This document shows, piece after piece, positions 1 to 8,733 of a stretch of DNA of 64,000 bases. Location of the stretch: NCBI RefSeq assembly GCF_038637725.1, contig NZ_CP152052.1:2649501-2713500 (forward strand), given 5' to 3'. Position 1 is the stretch's first letter. Every line of letters begins with the position of its first letter. The notes below the pieces were generated by a model that had not been told where the DNA came from, did no database searches, and was given only the letters and a program-made list of their open reading frames with translations. The translations under genes and the position numbers were made by a program. The DNA is from Psychrobacillus sp. FSL H8-0483. GTDB taxonomy: Bacteria > Bacillota > Bacilli > Bacillales_A > Planococcaceae.

Positions 1-117
1 GATAGGCTTATTTAGAGTACCTATTTGAAGTCCTACGGGGTCTCCTTCAACTGCAAGTGACTTAGGGGCCCATTGTTCAAATAGTGAGATAAGCTGTTGA
101 CCATTTGTTTGCTTCAT
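1..117 (-). CDS. yqfO: Nif3-like protein YqfO, N-terminal fragment
   Basis: Only the first 39 codons lie in the window; the gene runs off the left edge. The fragment opens MKQTNGQQLISLFEQWAP and continues with a GDPVGLQIG motif, typical of the start of the Nif3/YqfO family (annotated as GTP cyclohydrolase 1 type 2 homologues, dinuclear metal proteins of unsettled function). It begins 3 bases after the trmK stop, and its ribosome binding site lies within the end of trmK, so the two are co-translated. The trmK-yqfO pair next to cccA and rpoD is the usual Bacillales arrangement. The metal ligands lie outside the window. Confidence 0.85.
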   Translation of the reverse strand, partial: MKQTNGQQLISLFEQWAPKSLAVEGDPVGLQIGTLNKPI

Positions 118-120
118 TTT

Positions 121-813
121 TTATAGCAACTCCCTCACCAATGCGACTTTTGTCTGCAGTTCCTCTTTCTTTGACTGAACATCTATTGTTAATGGTATAT
201 TATTTAACTGGTCAATAATTCGTTGCCATTCGTTTATTTCATTCTTCCATTTTTTCTTAAAAACAGGTGATTTTTCTTTCAGCAGCATAGGGCCTACTAA
301 CAGTTCTTGATCCGTCAGTTCCATTTTGCCTTTTTTAAGTACTAGAATTTCATAAATCTTATCATGTTCTTCTAGTATCGTTTCATTTACAATTTTCCAC
401 TTCTCATTTATTGCCCATTCCCGAATTGCTTTCGCATGAATGTTGGGTTGTAAAATTAATGTATCCACTGTAGAGAGTTTTTTCTTTCCTGCTTCTAAAA
501 TAGAAGCAATTAGTGGACCTCCCATTCCGGCAATTGTAATGGTGCCTACATTGTCTTCTTCTTTTACAACTTCTAGACCGTTTCCAAATCGTACATCTAT
601 ATTTTCTTCTAAATTTTCACTTTTCACTTGCTTTTGTGCCGATTCAAAAGGTCCTTTTACAACCTCACCCGCAATTGCGTTTGAAATTATTCCTGCATGC
701 ACTAAGTAACAAGGTAAATAGGCATGATCACTTCCAATATCCGCTAAAATAGCATCTTTTTCAACAAAGGAAGCGACCGTTTTTAGTCTTTCCGATAAAT
801 TTTTTGCATTCAA
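121..813 (-). CDS. trmK: tRNA (adenine(22)-N(1))-methyltransferase TrmK
   Basis: TrmK methylates N1 of adenine 22 in the D-arm/core of tRNA using S-adenosylmethionine. The 230-residue protein has the expected length. A Rossmann methyltransferase core is visible at the N terminus (ADIGSDHAYLP around residues 24-34), followed by a GMGG motif near residue 96 in the position of the usual catalytic NPPY loop. The C-terminal third is charged and probably helical, as in the coiled-coil tail of the family. An AGAGGTG ribosome binding site supports the ATG at 813. It lies just upstream of yqfO, with which it probably forms a two-gene operon, and is separated from cccA by a terminator. Confidence 0.93.
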   Translation of the reverse strand: MNAKNLSERLKTVASFVEKDAILADIGSDHAYLPCYLVHAGIISNAIAGEVVKGPFESAQKQVKSENLEENIDVRFGNGLEVVKEEDNVGTITIAGMGGPLIASILEAGKKKLSTVDTLILQPNIHAKAIREWAINEKWKIVNETILEEHDKIYEILVLKKGKMELTDQELLVGPMLLKEKSPVFKKKWKNEINEWQRIIDQLNNIPLTIDVQSKKEELQTKVALVRELL

Positions 814-915
814 TAGTAAACACCTCTTCTTTTAACATTATAGCAAAGAAAAGCGTATGACGCCTGTAATCTCTAAGAGTAAAATTTTATACTTACGCAC
901 CATTCAAGTAAAAAA

Positions 916-950
916 GACCTCGATTCTTTTACAGAATCCGAGGCCTTTTT
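916..950 (-). terminator. Intrinsic terminator downstream of cccA
   Basis: A hairpin whose arms read CCTCGATTC and GAATCCGAGG is flanked by runs of A on the left and T on the right, so it can act in both directions. It lies 15 bases past the cccA stop on the minus strand. Confidence 0.8.
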
Positions 951-964
951 ATTAGAATTTTTGA

Positions 965-1327
965 TTACTCTAAAGATTTAACCCAAGCAGCCATAGCGTC
1001 TAGGTTTTCTTCTGGTACTAAGCCAGGTGGCATAGCGCCTTTACCGTTTGCTAATACTTCTTTAATTTCCTCTTCAGAAAGTGCAGTTCCTACTAATTTT
1101 GGTCCCACACCACCTTCATAACTGTTACCGTGACAACCGATACATTTACCTTGAGCAAGAGCTTCAGGATCAAAGTTACCTGCTGCCGCTTCTTCACCGC
1201 CACCTTCAGCAGCATGCTCCGTTGCCATTTCTTCTTTATTATTTACTCCATCAACAGATAAGAAGAAAATTAGACCGATACCAAATGCCATGATTAAGAT
1301 AAATGGAATTATTGGATTCTTTTGCAT
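965..1327 (-). CDS. cccA: Membrane-anchored cytochrome c-550 (CccA)
   Basis: A small c-type cytochrome that carries electrons on the outer face of the cytoplasmic membrane. The 120-residue product has one N-terminal membrane anchor (about residues 6-27), an acidic Ala/Gly/Glu-rich linker, then a class I cytochrome c domain with the CIGCH haem-attachment motif at residues 62-66 and a downstream GAMPPG methionine (near residue 99) as likely sixth ligand. The start at 1327 is chosen because GGAGGG sits at the right distance; an in-frame ATG 8 codons upstream has no comparable site. Position between trmK and rpoD matches B. subtilis cccA. It has its own terminator. Confidence 0.93.
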   Translation of the reverse strand: MQKNPIIPFILIMAFGIGLIFFLSVDGVNNKEEMATEHAAEGGGEEAAAGNFDPEALAQGKCIGCHGNSYEGGVGPKLVGTALSEEEIKEVLANGKGAMPPGLVPEENLDAMAAWVKSLE

Positions 1328-1461
1328 TGTTAACCCTCCCTCTAAATACAATCTTTTCTAATAGAATTAGTCAACACTAATATTGTACTGCATTCTAATG
1401 AAAACGAAAAGCCTAAAGAGGAAGTTTTCTTACTTTGTGACAATTTCGACACATTATTAAA

Positions 1462-2601
1462 CTAACAACCTAAATGCCTTGCGATTACCATACGTTGTAC
1501 TTCCGAGGTACCTTCACCTATTTCTAATAGTTTAGCATCCCTCATAAAACGTTCTACTTCATATTCTTTCATATAACCGTAGCCACCATGAATTTGAATT
1601 GCTTGGTCTGCTATTTCCATGGCAATTTCGGAAGCATATAACTTACACATGGAAGCTTCTTTACCAAATGCACGACCTTGGTCCTTTAACCAAGCCGCTT
1701 TGTATACTATCGTTCGAGCTAGCTCGAGTTTCATTGCCATATCCGCTAACTTGAACTGCGTTATTTGGAATTCAGAAAGTGTTTTACCAAATTGTTTACG
1801 CTCCTTTGAATAGCGAATCGCACGATCAAAAGCAGCTTGCGCAATTCCTACTGCCATAGCACCGATACCAATACGTCCACCGTCTAACGTAACTAAAAAT
1901 TGTCTAAATCCATTTCCTCGTTTACCAAGTAAATTTTCTTGTGGAACTCGAACATTTTCTAAAACTAACTCAGTTGTATTAGAAGCATTTAATCCCATTT
2001 TTTCATAGTTATCTATAACTGTAAATCCATCTGCATCAGTTGGTACAATTATGGCAGAAATTTCTTTTTCCCCATTCTTTATATCTGTAATAGCTGTTAG
2101 TGCTAAATGTTTTGCATAGGTAGCATTTGTAATAAATGCTTTATTTCCATTTATCACAAAATCATTACCATCTTCTTTTGCAGTCGTTTGCGTTCCTCCA
2201 GCATCTGATCCAGCATTAGGCTCTGTTAATCCGAAAGCACCAAAAGATTCACCTGTACATATTGGAACTAAATATTTTTGCTTTTGCTCTTCTGTTCCAA
2301 ACAAACTTATAGGAGAACCACCTAATGAAATATGAGCAGAATACGTAATACCGGTCGAAGCACATGCTCGACTTAGCTCCTCTGTGACAATCGCAAAACT
2401 TATGGTGTCTGCACCTGCTCCACCATACTCCTCTGCAAACGGTAAGCCCATCATCCCCATGTCGGCTAACTGTTTGAAGATTTCTTTTGGAAATGCTTTT
2501 GTTTTATCTCGCTCCATTGCACCAGGAGCAACCACTTCATCTGCAAACTGACGAATTGTTTTTCGTATCATTTGCTGTTCTTGCGTCAAATCGAAATTCA
2601 T
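1462..2601 (-). CDS. Acyl-CoA dehydrogenase (short/medium-chain type)
   Basis: An FAD flavoenzyme catalysing alpha,beta-dehydrogenation of acyl-CoA, the first step of beta-oxidation or branched-chain amino acid catabolism. About 379 residues, the normal family length. Visible motifs include the FAD-binding GAFGLTEPNAGSDAG region near residue 130 and the C-terminal EGTSEVQR, which carries the catalytic glutamate. The start at 2601 (MNFDLTQ) fits the AAAGGGG ribosome binding site better than the ATG three codons upstream, which abuts it. It resembles AcdA/MmgC-class enzymes, but the substrate cannot be read from sequence. It is monocistronic, inserted between cccA and rpoD, and its promoter carries a perfect palindrome suggesting a dedicated repressor. 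Confidence 0.92.
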   Translation of the reverse strand: MNFDLTQEQQMIRKTIRQFADEVVAPGAMERDKTKAFPKEIFKQLADMGMMGLPFAEEYGGAGADTISFAIVTEELSRACASTGITYSAHISLGGSPISLFGTEEQKQKYLVPICTGESFGAFGLTEPNAGSDAGGTQTTAKEDGNDFVINGNKAFITNATYAKHLALTAITDIKNGEKEISAIIVPTDADGFTVIDNYEKMGLNASNTTELVLENVRVPQENLLGKRGNGFRQFLVTLDGGRIGIGAMAVGIAQAAFDRAIRYSKERKQFGKTLSEFQITQFKLADMAMKLELARTIVYKAAWLKDQGRAFGKEASMCKLYASEIAMEIADQAIQIHGGYGYMKEYEVERFMRDAKLLEIGEGTSEVQRMVIARHLGC

Positions 2602-2639
2602 CTCTTCCATCCCCTTTGTAAAAAAACGCTTACATTCTT

Positions 2640-2669
2640 ATTATACTAAAAAAACTGTAAATTTACAGT
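2640..2669 (-). promoter_or_regulatory. Promoter of the acyl-CoA dehydrogenase gene overlapped by a 16-bp palindrome
   Basis: On the minus strand a perfect -10 TATAAT (2645-2640) lies 17 bases downstream of a weak -35 (CTGTAA). The -35 and upstream spacer are covered by a perfect 16-bp palindrome, ACTGTAAATTTACAGT, at 2654-2669. That arrangement is what a repressor operator would look like; the regulator is not identified. Confidence 0.6.
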
Positions 2670-2912
2670 ATATAAAAAATCTGTTCTCCAAGTCCAAGTA
2701 TAAAAGAACTTGAAAGACAGATTTTATTAGATAAATAAACTTAAGAGTAAGAGAACCCCAATTCTATATTTATCCAATTTTCTATCAATTAATTTTATAT
2801 AGTGCACTAGTTTACGCTTGAAAGCGATAAACATGCTTCTCATCCAGTACTTAGTTCACCCTTTATTTGATTCAACAAAAGATGTACTGCTTGATTAGCT
2901 GTTTCGACGCAC

Positions 2913-2950
2913 AAAACACCAACTGATTTTTGTTAATCAGTTGGTGTTTT
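2913..2950 (-). terminator. Strong bidirectional terminator
   Basis: ACACCAACTGATT and AATCAGTTGGTGT form a perfect 13-bp stem flanked by A and T runs. It lies 12 bases beyond the stop of the membrane protein gene at 2962. The remaining intergenic sequence 2670-2912 shows no gene or recognisable element. Confidence 0.88.
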
Positions 2951-2961
2951 AGCTAAATTCA

Positions 2962-3513
2962 TTAAAGATAAATTTTAAAAAAGTAGAATACTATAAGTAC
3001 AATTCCTAAAATGCCAGAAATGCTGAAATACACTAGTTTCAGTAGTAATCCGGAAAATAGCCATAGTAAACAATTTCCGATGATTAATCCAACCAACATG
3101 AGAGGATAATTATCAAAATAAATGTCCCATACTTTAAAAGACAATCCTAAAAGTAGTAATGCGGAAAATACGAATAATAGTGGAGTCATAATCGATTTCG
3201 TTTTTGCTAGTTTAATTGCTATGTATAAGAATGCGAAAACAGCAATTCCAGAACCAATAATAGGAATCAAAACAGCAGAAGACATAAATATTAGTGCCAC
3301 TAGTAATAGGCCTGTCAAGATTCCAATAGCCACTGGTAGTAACATATTCTTCTTCTCTTTTGCAAGTATAGCTTTGGTAGGTTTCTCTTGTTCTACTAAT
3401 TCTCCTTGTGCATACAATGCGATTAAAAAATCACAATAATGTTCCGGAAGAAGCTTATTTTTCTTCCAGAAAGCTATTTCATTTAAGATGATTTGTTTAC
3501 GCTGAAGTGACAT
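2962..3513 (-). CDS. Uncharacterised polytopic membrane protein
   Basis: I do not recognise this 183-residue protein. The first 55 residues are soluble and rich in Lys and Glu (KKNKLLPEHYCDFLIALY); the remaining two thirds are almost entirely hydrophobic, consistent with about five or six membrane helices. It is monocistronic, with its own strong terminator, and sits between an acyl-CoA dehydrogenase and rpoD, where B. subtilis has no counterpart. The start at 3513 is the first ATG. The clean reading frame and codon usage support a real gene; function is unknown. Confidence 0.75.
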   Translation of the reverse strand: MSLQRKQIILNEIAFWKKNKLLPEHYCDFLIALYAQGELVEQEKPTKAILAKEKKNMLLPVAIGILTGLLLVALIFMSSAVLIPIIGSGIAVFAFLYIAIKLAKTKSIMTPLLFVFSALLLLGLSFKVWDIYFDNYPLMLVGLIIGNCLLWLFSGLLLKLVYFSISGILGIVLIVFYFFKIYL

Positions 3514-3621
3514 TACACGTCCTCATTTCATTATACAATTGACAATAGTATACCATTTAAACTAGATTGAAAAAAAGACAGCCTTTAGGGGCACTGCAAG
3601 AATCTATCATTCATATTCAAT

Positions 3622-3668
3622 AAAAACGCCCCCAATTTATGTTTTTACATAATTTGGGGGCGTTTTTA
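3622..3668 (-). terminator. Terminator of the dnaG-rpoD operon
   Basis: A long hairpin (AACGCCCCCAA with TTGGGGGCG, AT-rich apical part) is followed by a T run on the minus strand. It lies about 65 bases past the rpoD stop and is symmetric, so it could also stop plus-strand transcription. Confidence 0.9.
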
Positions 3669-3733
3669 TTATGAAACTGGATGTTTTTATCCTCTTTGCA
3701 TTGCGCTCTTAAGATAGTGGATATCTTTCAATT

Positions 3734-4861
3734 CTATTCTAAAAAGTCTTTAAGACGTTTACTTCTAGATGGATGACGAAGTTTACGTAAAGCTTTCGCT
3801 TCAATTTGACGAATACGTTCACGTGTAACACCAAATACTTTACCTACTTCTTCGAGTGTTCTCGTACGTCCATCATCTAAACCAAAACGAAGGCGTAGTA
3901 CATTTTCTTCTCTGTCTGTTAATGTATCTAACACATCTTCTAATTGCTCTTTTAAAAGCTCATAAGCTGCATGATCTGATGGAGATTGAGCGTCCGCATC
4001 TTCGATAAAATCACCTAAATGGGAATCATCTTCTTCTCCTATAGGAGTTTCTAATGAAACAGGCTCTTGCGCAATTTTTAAAATTTCACGTACTTTTTCT
4101 GCAGGTAAATCCATTTCTTCCCCAATTTCTTCTGGAGAGGGCTCTCTACCTAAGTCTTGTAGTAATTGACGTTGCACACGTATTAATTTATTAATTGTTT
4201 CAACCATATGCACAGGAATACGAATGGTTCTAGCTTGGTCCGCAATCGCACGAGTGATCGCTTGTCTAATCCACCACGTTGCATACGTACTAAATTTGAA
4301 CCCTTTACGATGGTCAAACTTCTCAACCGCTTTAATAAGTCCCATATTACCTTCTTGGATTAAATCTAAGAAAAGCATACCTCGACCAACGTAACGCTTA
4401 GCAATACTTACTACTAATCGAAGATTCGCTTCTGCTAGACGTTTTCTAGCTTCTTCATCACCTTGTTCAATTCGTTCAGCCAATGCAATTTCTTCAGATG
4501 CTTTTAATAAATCAACACGACCTATTTCTTTTAAATACATACGCACTGGATCATTAATTTTTACACCAGGAGGAACACTTAAATCGTTTAGATCGAAAGT
4601 TTCTTCTTCTTTTCCTTTCATTAAACGGTCTAAGTCTTCTTCATCGCCATCTTTTCGGCCAAGTTCAATCCCCTTACCTTCTAGGTGATCAATGAACTCT
4701 TCGATTTGATCGGATTCCAAGTCAAAGGAAGCAAGTTTCTCTGCTATATCGTGATAAGTTAACTCACCATTTTTTTTACCTAGTTCGATTAATTGTTTTT
4801 TTGCTTCTGCTAATGATAATTCAATATCCGTTTCTTTTGTACGTTCAGACTTGTCCGCCAT
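3734..4861 (-). CDS. rpoD: Principal sigma factor SigA (RpoD)
   Basis: The housekeeping sigma-70 factor that directs core RNA polymerase to TTGACA/TATAAT promoters. The 375-residue product (B. subtilis: 371) shows region 1.2, region 2 ([18 protein letters not shown], then the -10-reading [13 protein letters not shown]) and region 4.2 ([19 protein letters not shown]) for -35 recognition. The start at 4861 (MADKSERT) is preceded by AAAGGAGGA; an upstream in-frame ATG would overlap the dnaG stop and lacks such a site. It lies 28 bases after dnaG, the classic macromolecular synthesis operon, and ends in a strong terminator. Confidence 0.97.
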   Translation of the reverse strand: MADKSERTKETDIELSLAEAKKQLIELGKKNGELTYHDIAEKLASFDLESDQIEEFIDHLEGKGIELGRKDGDEEDLDRLMKGKEEETFDLNDLSVPPGVKINDPVRMYLKEIGRVDLLKASEEIALAERIEQGDEEARKRLAEANLRLVVSIAKRYVGRGMLFLDLIQEGNMGLIKAVEKFDHRKGFKFSTYATWWIRQAITRAIADQARTIRIPVHMVETINKLIRVQRQLLQDLGREPSPEEIGEEMDLPAEKVREILKIAQEPVSLETPIGEEDDSHLGDFIEDADAQSPSDHAAYELLKEQLEDVLDTLTDREENVLRLRFGLDDGRTRTLEEVGKVFGVTRERIRQIEAKALRKLRHPSRSKRLKDFLE

Positions 4862-4889
4862 AAGAATTCCTCCTTTTACTACCGGATAA

Positions 4890-6719
4890 TTACACAAAAG
4901 TTGCTAAAGATTTTCTCAACTGAATCGCCTCTTGGGCTAGTTTTAGTGCTTTTGCCATGTCAGCCATTTTCTCTGCTTCTTTTGCTTCCTGTAACTTCCG
5001 TTCAATTTGTTGCTCTATCCGGTATTTTCGAATATGGCGCAAACAGTCCATGACTTCCTCTGTTTCATGATCTGGATCACGTTCTGAGAGCGCTGCTTCC
5101 ATAACTATTTTTCTAAGCTCTGCATCGTTTAGTACTTCTAAAAATCGCTGATAGTCGCCGTCTGGATAATCTTCATAATATCCAGTTAATCTTACATAAG
5201 CTGCCTCGTAGGCATCTCTAATAAAACATTGTTCCCCACTACTATTTCGAGCTATATCAATTACTTGTGCATTGTGAAGCATATGAGAAAGTAGAATTCT
5301 TTCTGCTCTTTCATCTGCCGATATAGTCCTCTTCTTTTTAGTCATCACTTGCTGAGTTGGCAGAGGATCGGACTGCTCATTCTTAAATTGTTTTGCCTTT
5401 TTTCCTTGCAGTTTTCGTAAGTGCTGATAAATTGCTTCTTCTGATACATTCGTCTCTTGCGAAAGTTGTCGAATATATAGGTCACGCTCTACGGAAGAGT
5501 TTCTTTCACTCAGTATTTCCAAGATCTCTTGAATATACTGCAGCGTATCGTTTTCATTATTAAAATTTTTGTCTCTTTTCGAAACAATCATCATAAAAGA
5601 TAAATAAGAATGGGGCTTTTCAATAATTTTCGTTTGAAAAGCCTCTTCCCCATAGTTTTTAATATAATCATCTGGATCCATTGCATCTGGTATGATTGCG
5701 ACTTCAGTTTGAATGTTTTGAGCTTGCAAAGAGTTTGCTGCTCTTTTAGCCGCTTCCATACCAGCTTTATCTCCGTCATAACATAGTGTGACGTTTGAGG
5801 TTAATCTATTCAGTTTTGTTATATGTTGAGACGTCAATGCAGTTCCCATTGTTGCAACGCCATTTTCTATTCCAGCTTTAGATGCTGCAATCACATCTAA
5901 GAAACCTTCAAAAACAACGACATTGCGTTGCTTTCGAATTTCTAGTCTAGCTTTATCTAAGTTATAAAGTACTTGGCTTTTCTGGAAAATAGGAGATTCT
6001 GGACTATTTAAATACTTTGCTTCATTTTCATTTTTCTCAAGTATTCTTCCAGAAAAAGCAATTACTTGCCCAGTTTCATCAAAGACGGGAAACATTATTC
6101 TTCCTCGAAAACGATCAAAATACTTTAATTCATTTTCTTTTCTGATAATGAGCCCAGTTTTCTCAATTTCTTGTAAATCCATACCTTTTCGTTCTAATAA
6201 GGTCGTTAGAGCATCCCAATTAGGAAGTGACCAACCTATTTTATACTTTTCGATAAGTTGTGCAGAAAACCCTCTTTCTTCTAAGTAATTTAATGCATTT
6301 TCCCCTTCCTCCGTATGAAGTAGTAAATGGTGAAAATAATCGCTTGCAAATTCATGCGCTTTTTTCATGATTGACACTTCTTTTGAGATAGGTGCTTTTA
6401 CTTCTGAATTATTGGAGGAGCTTTCTTCGATCGTTAAACCTATTCGACTTCCAAGTTTACTTACTGCATCTTGGAAAGACAGATTTTCGATATCCATTAA
6501 AAATGTAATTACGTTTCCGCCAGCCCCACATCCAAAACAATGAAAAATTTGTTTTTCTTGGGTTACTGAAAAAGAGGGTGTTTGTTCACCGTGAAAGGGA
6601 CATAGGCCAAAATAATTTCTACCTCTTTTCGTAAGTTGAACATATTCACTAATTACATCGACAATATCTGTGTTATTTCTAACTTGTTCGATAACTTGTT
6701 CTTCTATACGATTTGTCAT
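4890..6719 (-). CDS. dnaG: DNA primase DnaG
   Basis: Synthesises RNA primers at the replication fork together with the replicative helicase. Of normal length (609 residues). It has the N-terminal CHC2 zinc finger (C40, H43, C61, C64), the catalytic TOPRIM core ([10 protein letters not shown] and LCYDGDKAG near residues 270-315) and a C-terminal helicase-binding helical region (about 450-609). It precedes rpoD by 28 bases. The yqxD gene found upstream in B. subtilis is absent. The 220 bases upstream of the start are AT-rich; I could not fix a convincing promoter there. Confidence 0.97.
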   Translation of the reverse strand: MTNRIEEQVIEQVRNNTDIVDVISEYVQLTKRGRNYFGLCPFHGEQTPSFSVTQEKQIFHCFGCGAGGNVITFLMDIENLSFQDAVSKLGSRIGLTIEESSSNNSEVKAPISKEVSIMKKAHEFASDYFHHLLLHTEEGENALNYLEERGFSAQLIEKYKIGWSLPNWDALTTLLERKGMDLQEIEKTGLIIRKENELKYFDRFRGRIMFPVFDETGQVIAFSGRILEKNENEAKYLNSPESPIFQKSQVLYNLDKARLEIRKQRNVVVFEGFLDVIAASKAGIENGVATMGTALTSQHITKLNRLTSNVTLCYDGDKAGMEAAKRAANSLQAQNIQTEVAIIPDAMDPDDYIKNYGEEAFQTKIIEKPHSYLSFMMIVSKRDKNFNNENDTLQYIQEILEILSERNSSVERDLYIRQLSQETNVSEEAIYQHLRKLQGKKAKQFKNEQSDPLPTQQVMTKKKRTISADERAERILLSHMLHNAQVIDIARNSSGEQCFIRDAYEAAYVRLTGYYEDYPDGDYQRFLEVLNDAELRKIVMEAALSERDPDHETEEVMDCLRHIRKYRIEQQIERKLQEAKEAEKMADMAKALKLAQEAIQLRKSLATFV

Positions 6720-6895
6720 TATTTCACCAGCTTTACTTGCTACTTTGTATTAATTCGAGAGAATCAAGAAAAATCCTGCAAGAATCGACAAAATAATTCA
6801 AAAAAAAGTTTCATATAGCTATTATCCTTTTTCCACAAATAACTATTATAAAACATTTTATTTTATTAATCTATACTTTATTCGATTCTCCATAC

Positions 6896-6930
6896 AAAAA
6901 AACCTTTTCACAAATGTGAATCGGCTTTTA
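6896..6930 (-). terminator. Probable terminator after ppsR
   Basis: TTCAC/GTGAA with flanking CC/GG forms a short interrupted hairpin that on the minus strand runs into seven T residues, just past the ppsR stop. Confidence 0.6.
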
Positions 6931-6940
6931 TATCATAAAA

Positions 6941-7750
6941 TTATTTTTGCTGTACATGATTAATCACTACATTAGCAGTTTCTTCTACTGCTCTATTTGT
7001 TACATCGATTACTCTACACCCTATTTTTTTTACGATTTTTTCAAAATGGGCGATTTCATCGTTTATACGATCTATTTTAGCATAACTTGCATCATCATTT
7101 AAACCAATAGCTATTAATCTTTCTTTGCGAATCGTGTTTAATTTTTCTGGAGTAATAACTAATCCGAAGCATTTAGCAGGATCTACTAAGAAAAGCTCCT
7201 CTGGTGGCTCCACTTCTGGAACAAGTGGCACATTAGCAACTTTATATCTTTTATGCGCTAAATACTGGGATAATGGTGTTTTAGAAGTGCGAGAAACGCC
7301 TATTAAAACAATATCTGCTTGTAATACGCCTCTTGGATCTCTACCATCATCATACTTTACTGCAAATTCAATTGCTTCGATTTTCTTAAAATAATCTTCA
7401 TCTAACTTCCGAACTAATCCAGGCTCTTCAAAAGCCTTTTCTTCTAAATTTTTCTCCAATAAATTGATTACTGGACCAATTAAATCAACCGATTCTAAAT
7501 TATACAGATCGCAATATTTGATAAGTGCATCTCGCATGCCCTTCTGAACAAGTGTATACAAAATAATTGCCTTTTGTTCATTTGCCAGTTCCGTAATTTC
7601 TTTAATATGATCCAAAGAATCAATATGAGGAAATCTTTTCAATTTTGTATGTTGTAGACCAGGTCTAAATTGACTTATTGCCGCTTTTGCTACTAGTTCG
7701 CCCGTTTCTCCGATAGAATCTGAGACTATAAACAGGTTTAGCATTTTCAT
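6941..7750 (-). CDS. ppsR: Bifunctional kinase/pyrophosphorylase regulating PPDK or PEP synthase (PpsR/YqfL)
   Basis: DUF299 family regulator that phosphorylates (with ADP) and dephosphorylates (by phosphorolysis) a threonine in pyruvate phosphate dikinase or PEP synthase. The protein is about 269 residues, with the P-loop-like [18 protein letters not shown] near residue 151 and the conserved [20 protein letters not shown] block before it. The start at 7750 is placed 7 bases after GAGGAG; the ATG at 7765 is part of that ribosome binding site. It follows ccpN by 11 bases. The ccpN-yqfL pair is conserved in Bacillales, and B. subtilis YqfL modulates CcpN activity. Confidence 0.94.
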   Translation of the reverse strand: MKMLNLFIVSDSIGETGELVAKAAISQFRPGLQHTKLKRFPHIDSLDHIKEITELANEQKAIILYTLVQKGMRDALIKYCDLYNLESVDLIGPVINLLEKNLEEKAFEEPGLVRKLDEDYFKKIEAIEFAVKYDDGRDPRGVLQADIVLIGVSRTSKTPLSQYLAHKRYKVANVPLVPEVEPPEELFLVDPAKCFGLVITPEKLNTIRKERLIAIGLNDDASYAKIDRINDEIAHFEKIVKKIGCRVIDVTNRAVEETANVVINHVQQK

Positions 7751-7761
7751 CGTTTCACTCC

Positions 7762-8400
7762 TCATAGATCATGGTCTTCAGCTAAAGATAAGAAAGCTCG
7801 TGTAATATTCGTTTTCGTAATTCTCCCAACTACCTCTAATCCATCTTCTCGCGTTTTTACAACTGGTAATGAATCAATTTGACGACTCATTAATTTATTT
7901 GCTACCTCGATAATCGTATCTTCTTTTGAACAGTACGTAATATTTGGCATTCTTGTCATAATCATATGTACTGGGATCATATTTAAATCCTGATTACCTA
8001 TACTAGTGCGTAGAAAATCTTTTCTCGAAAGAACACCAGATAATAGTGATTTTTTATCAATGACGAATAATGATCCTACGTCTTCTAAAAACATATGACA
8101 GATTGCATCATATACAGTCATACTTTCATCCACCACGATTGGGATAGACTGAAAATCCTTTACGAGCATTTGTGCAATACTATCGGAAATTGCTTGGCTT
8201 GTTTTTTTGCCAGAATAAAAATATCCAACGCGCGGGCGAGCATCAAGAAATCCAGCCATTGTTAAAATAGCAAGATCTGGTCTAAGAGTAGACCTAGTTA
8301 ATTTAAGTCGTTCTGCAATTTGTTCACCAGTAATAGGGCCGTTTCCTTTTACAATGTCCAAAATTTCGACTTGCCGTTTGTTGAGTTCGATTGGACTCAC
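7762..8400 (-). CDS. ccpN: Transcriptional repressor CcpN (HTH plus two CBS domains)
   Basis: CcpN represses gluconeogenic genes (gapB, pckA) in B. subtilis during growth on glucose, independently of CcpA. The 212-residue protein has an N-terminal winged helix ([23 protein letters not shown], then [19 protein letters not shown]) and a C-terminal pair of CBS modules (about 80-205) that bind adenine nucleotides. It starts with GTG at 8400 behind GAGGCG, is followed by ppsR, and is transcribed divergently from the glyS leader, so 8400-8490 carries promoters in both directions. The close match to the B. subtilis N terminus makes the assignment firm. Confidence 0.94.
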   Translation of the reverse strand: MSPIELNKRQVEILDIVKGNGPITGEQIAERLKLTRSTLRPDLAILTMAGFLDARPRVGYFYSGKKTSQAISDSIAQMLVKDFQSIPIVVDESMTVYDAICHMFLEDVGSLFVIDKKSLLSGVLSRKDFLRTSIGNQDLNMIPVHMIMTRMPNITYCSKEDTIIEVANKLMSRQIDSLPVVKTREDGLEVVGRITKTNITRAFLSLAEDHDL

Positions 8401-8453
8401 CGCCTCAAAGTGTTATACTAATACTCATTTATTATATACTATATTAACCGTTA

Positions 8454-8482
8454 TTGCGAAGTAAAGAAGCTCGTGATACAAT
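8454..8482 (+). promoter_or_regulatory. SigA promoter of the glyS T-box transcript
   Basis: TTGCGA (8454-8459) and TACAAT (8477-8482) are 17 bases apart, giving a start near 8489, immediately before the base-paired part of the T-box leader. Confidence 0.75.
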
Positions 8483-8488
8483 AGCAAC

Positions 8489-8681
8489 AAATAATAAAGC
8501 GTTGAAGAGCATTATAAGTACTGTACCAGTAGCGAGTGGAGGTAGTGAAAGTCCACATGACAGGAAAACGGCAGCTCGGAGCTTATGCTTTTAAAGAGGA
8601 TTGTTTTTACAATCAATCGGGGTGGAACCGCGGGTATTAAACTCGTCCCCGGGCTAATATGGCCCGGAGACGAGTTTTTTT
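8489..8681 (+). promoter_or_regulatory. Glycine-specific T-box leader of glyS
   Basis: A tRNA-sensing riboswitch that lets transcription continue when uncharged tRNA-Gly pairs with it. The T-box core GGTGGAACCGCGG is at 8621-8633. Stem I can be folded with GAGC pairing GCTC and an AGTA-containing loop-E side; the facing loop presents GGC at 8570-8572 followed by A, the normal specifier placement, reading as a glycine codon. The terminator (AAACTCGTC paired with GACGAGTTT plus T run) is at 8639-8681; the antiterminator would pair the T-box core with its left arm. The coding region starts 52 bases later. Confidence 0.9.
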
Positions 8682-8733
8682 GTCTCTATTTTTCCTTTTA
8701 AGAGCATTTATAAAATAACATGGAGGTCTTTAT

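Noticed and set aside
6720-6895. Promoter for dnaG-rpoD
   Set aside because: Several TTG- and TATA-like words occur in this AT-rich stretch, but no pair has acceptable spacing and match.
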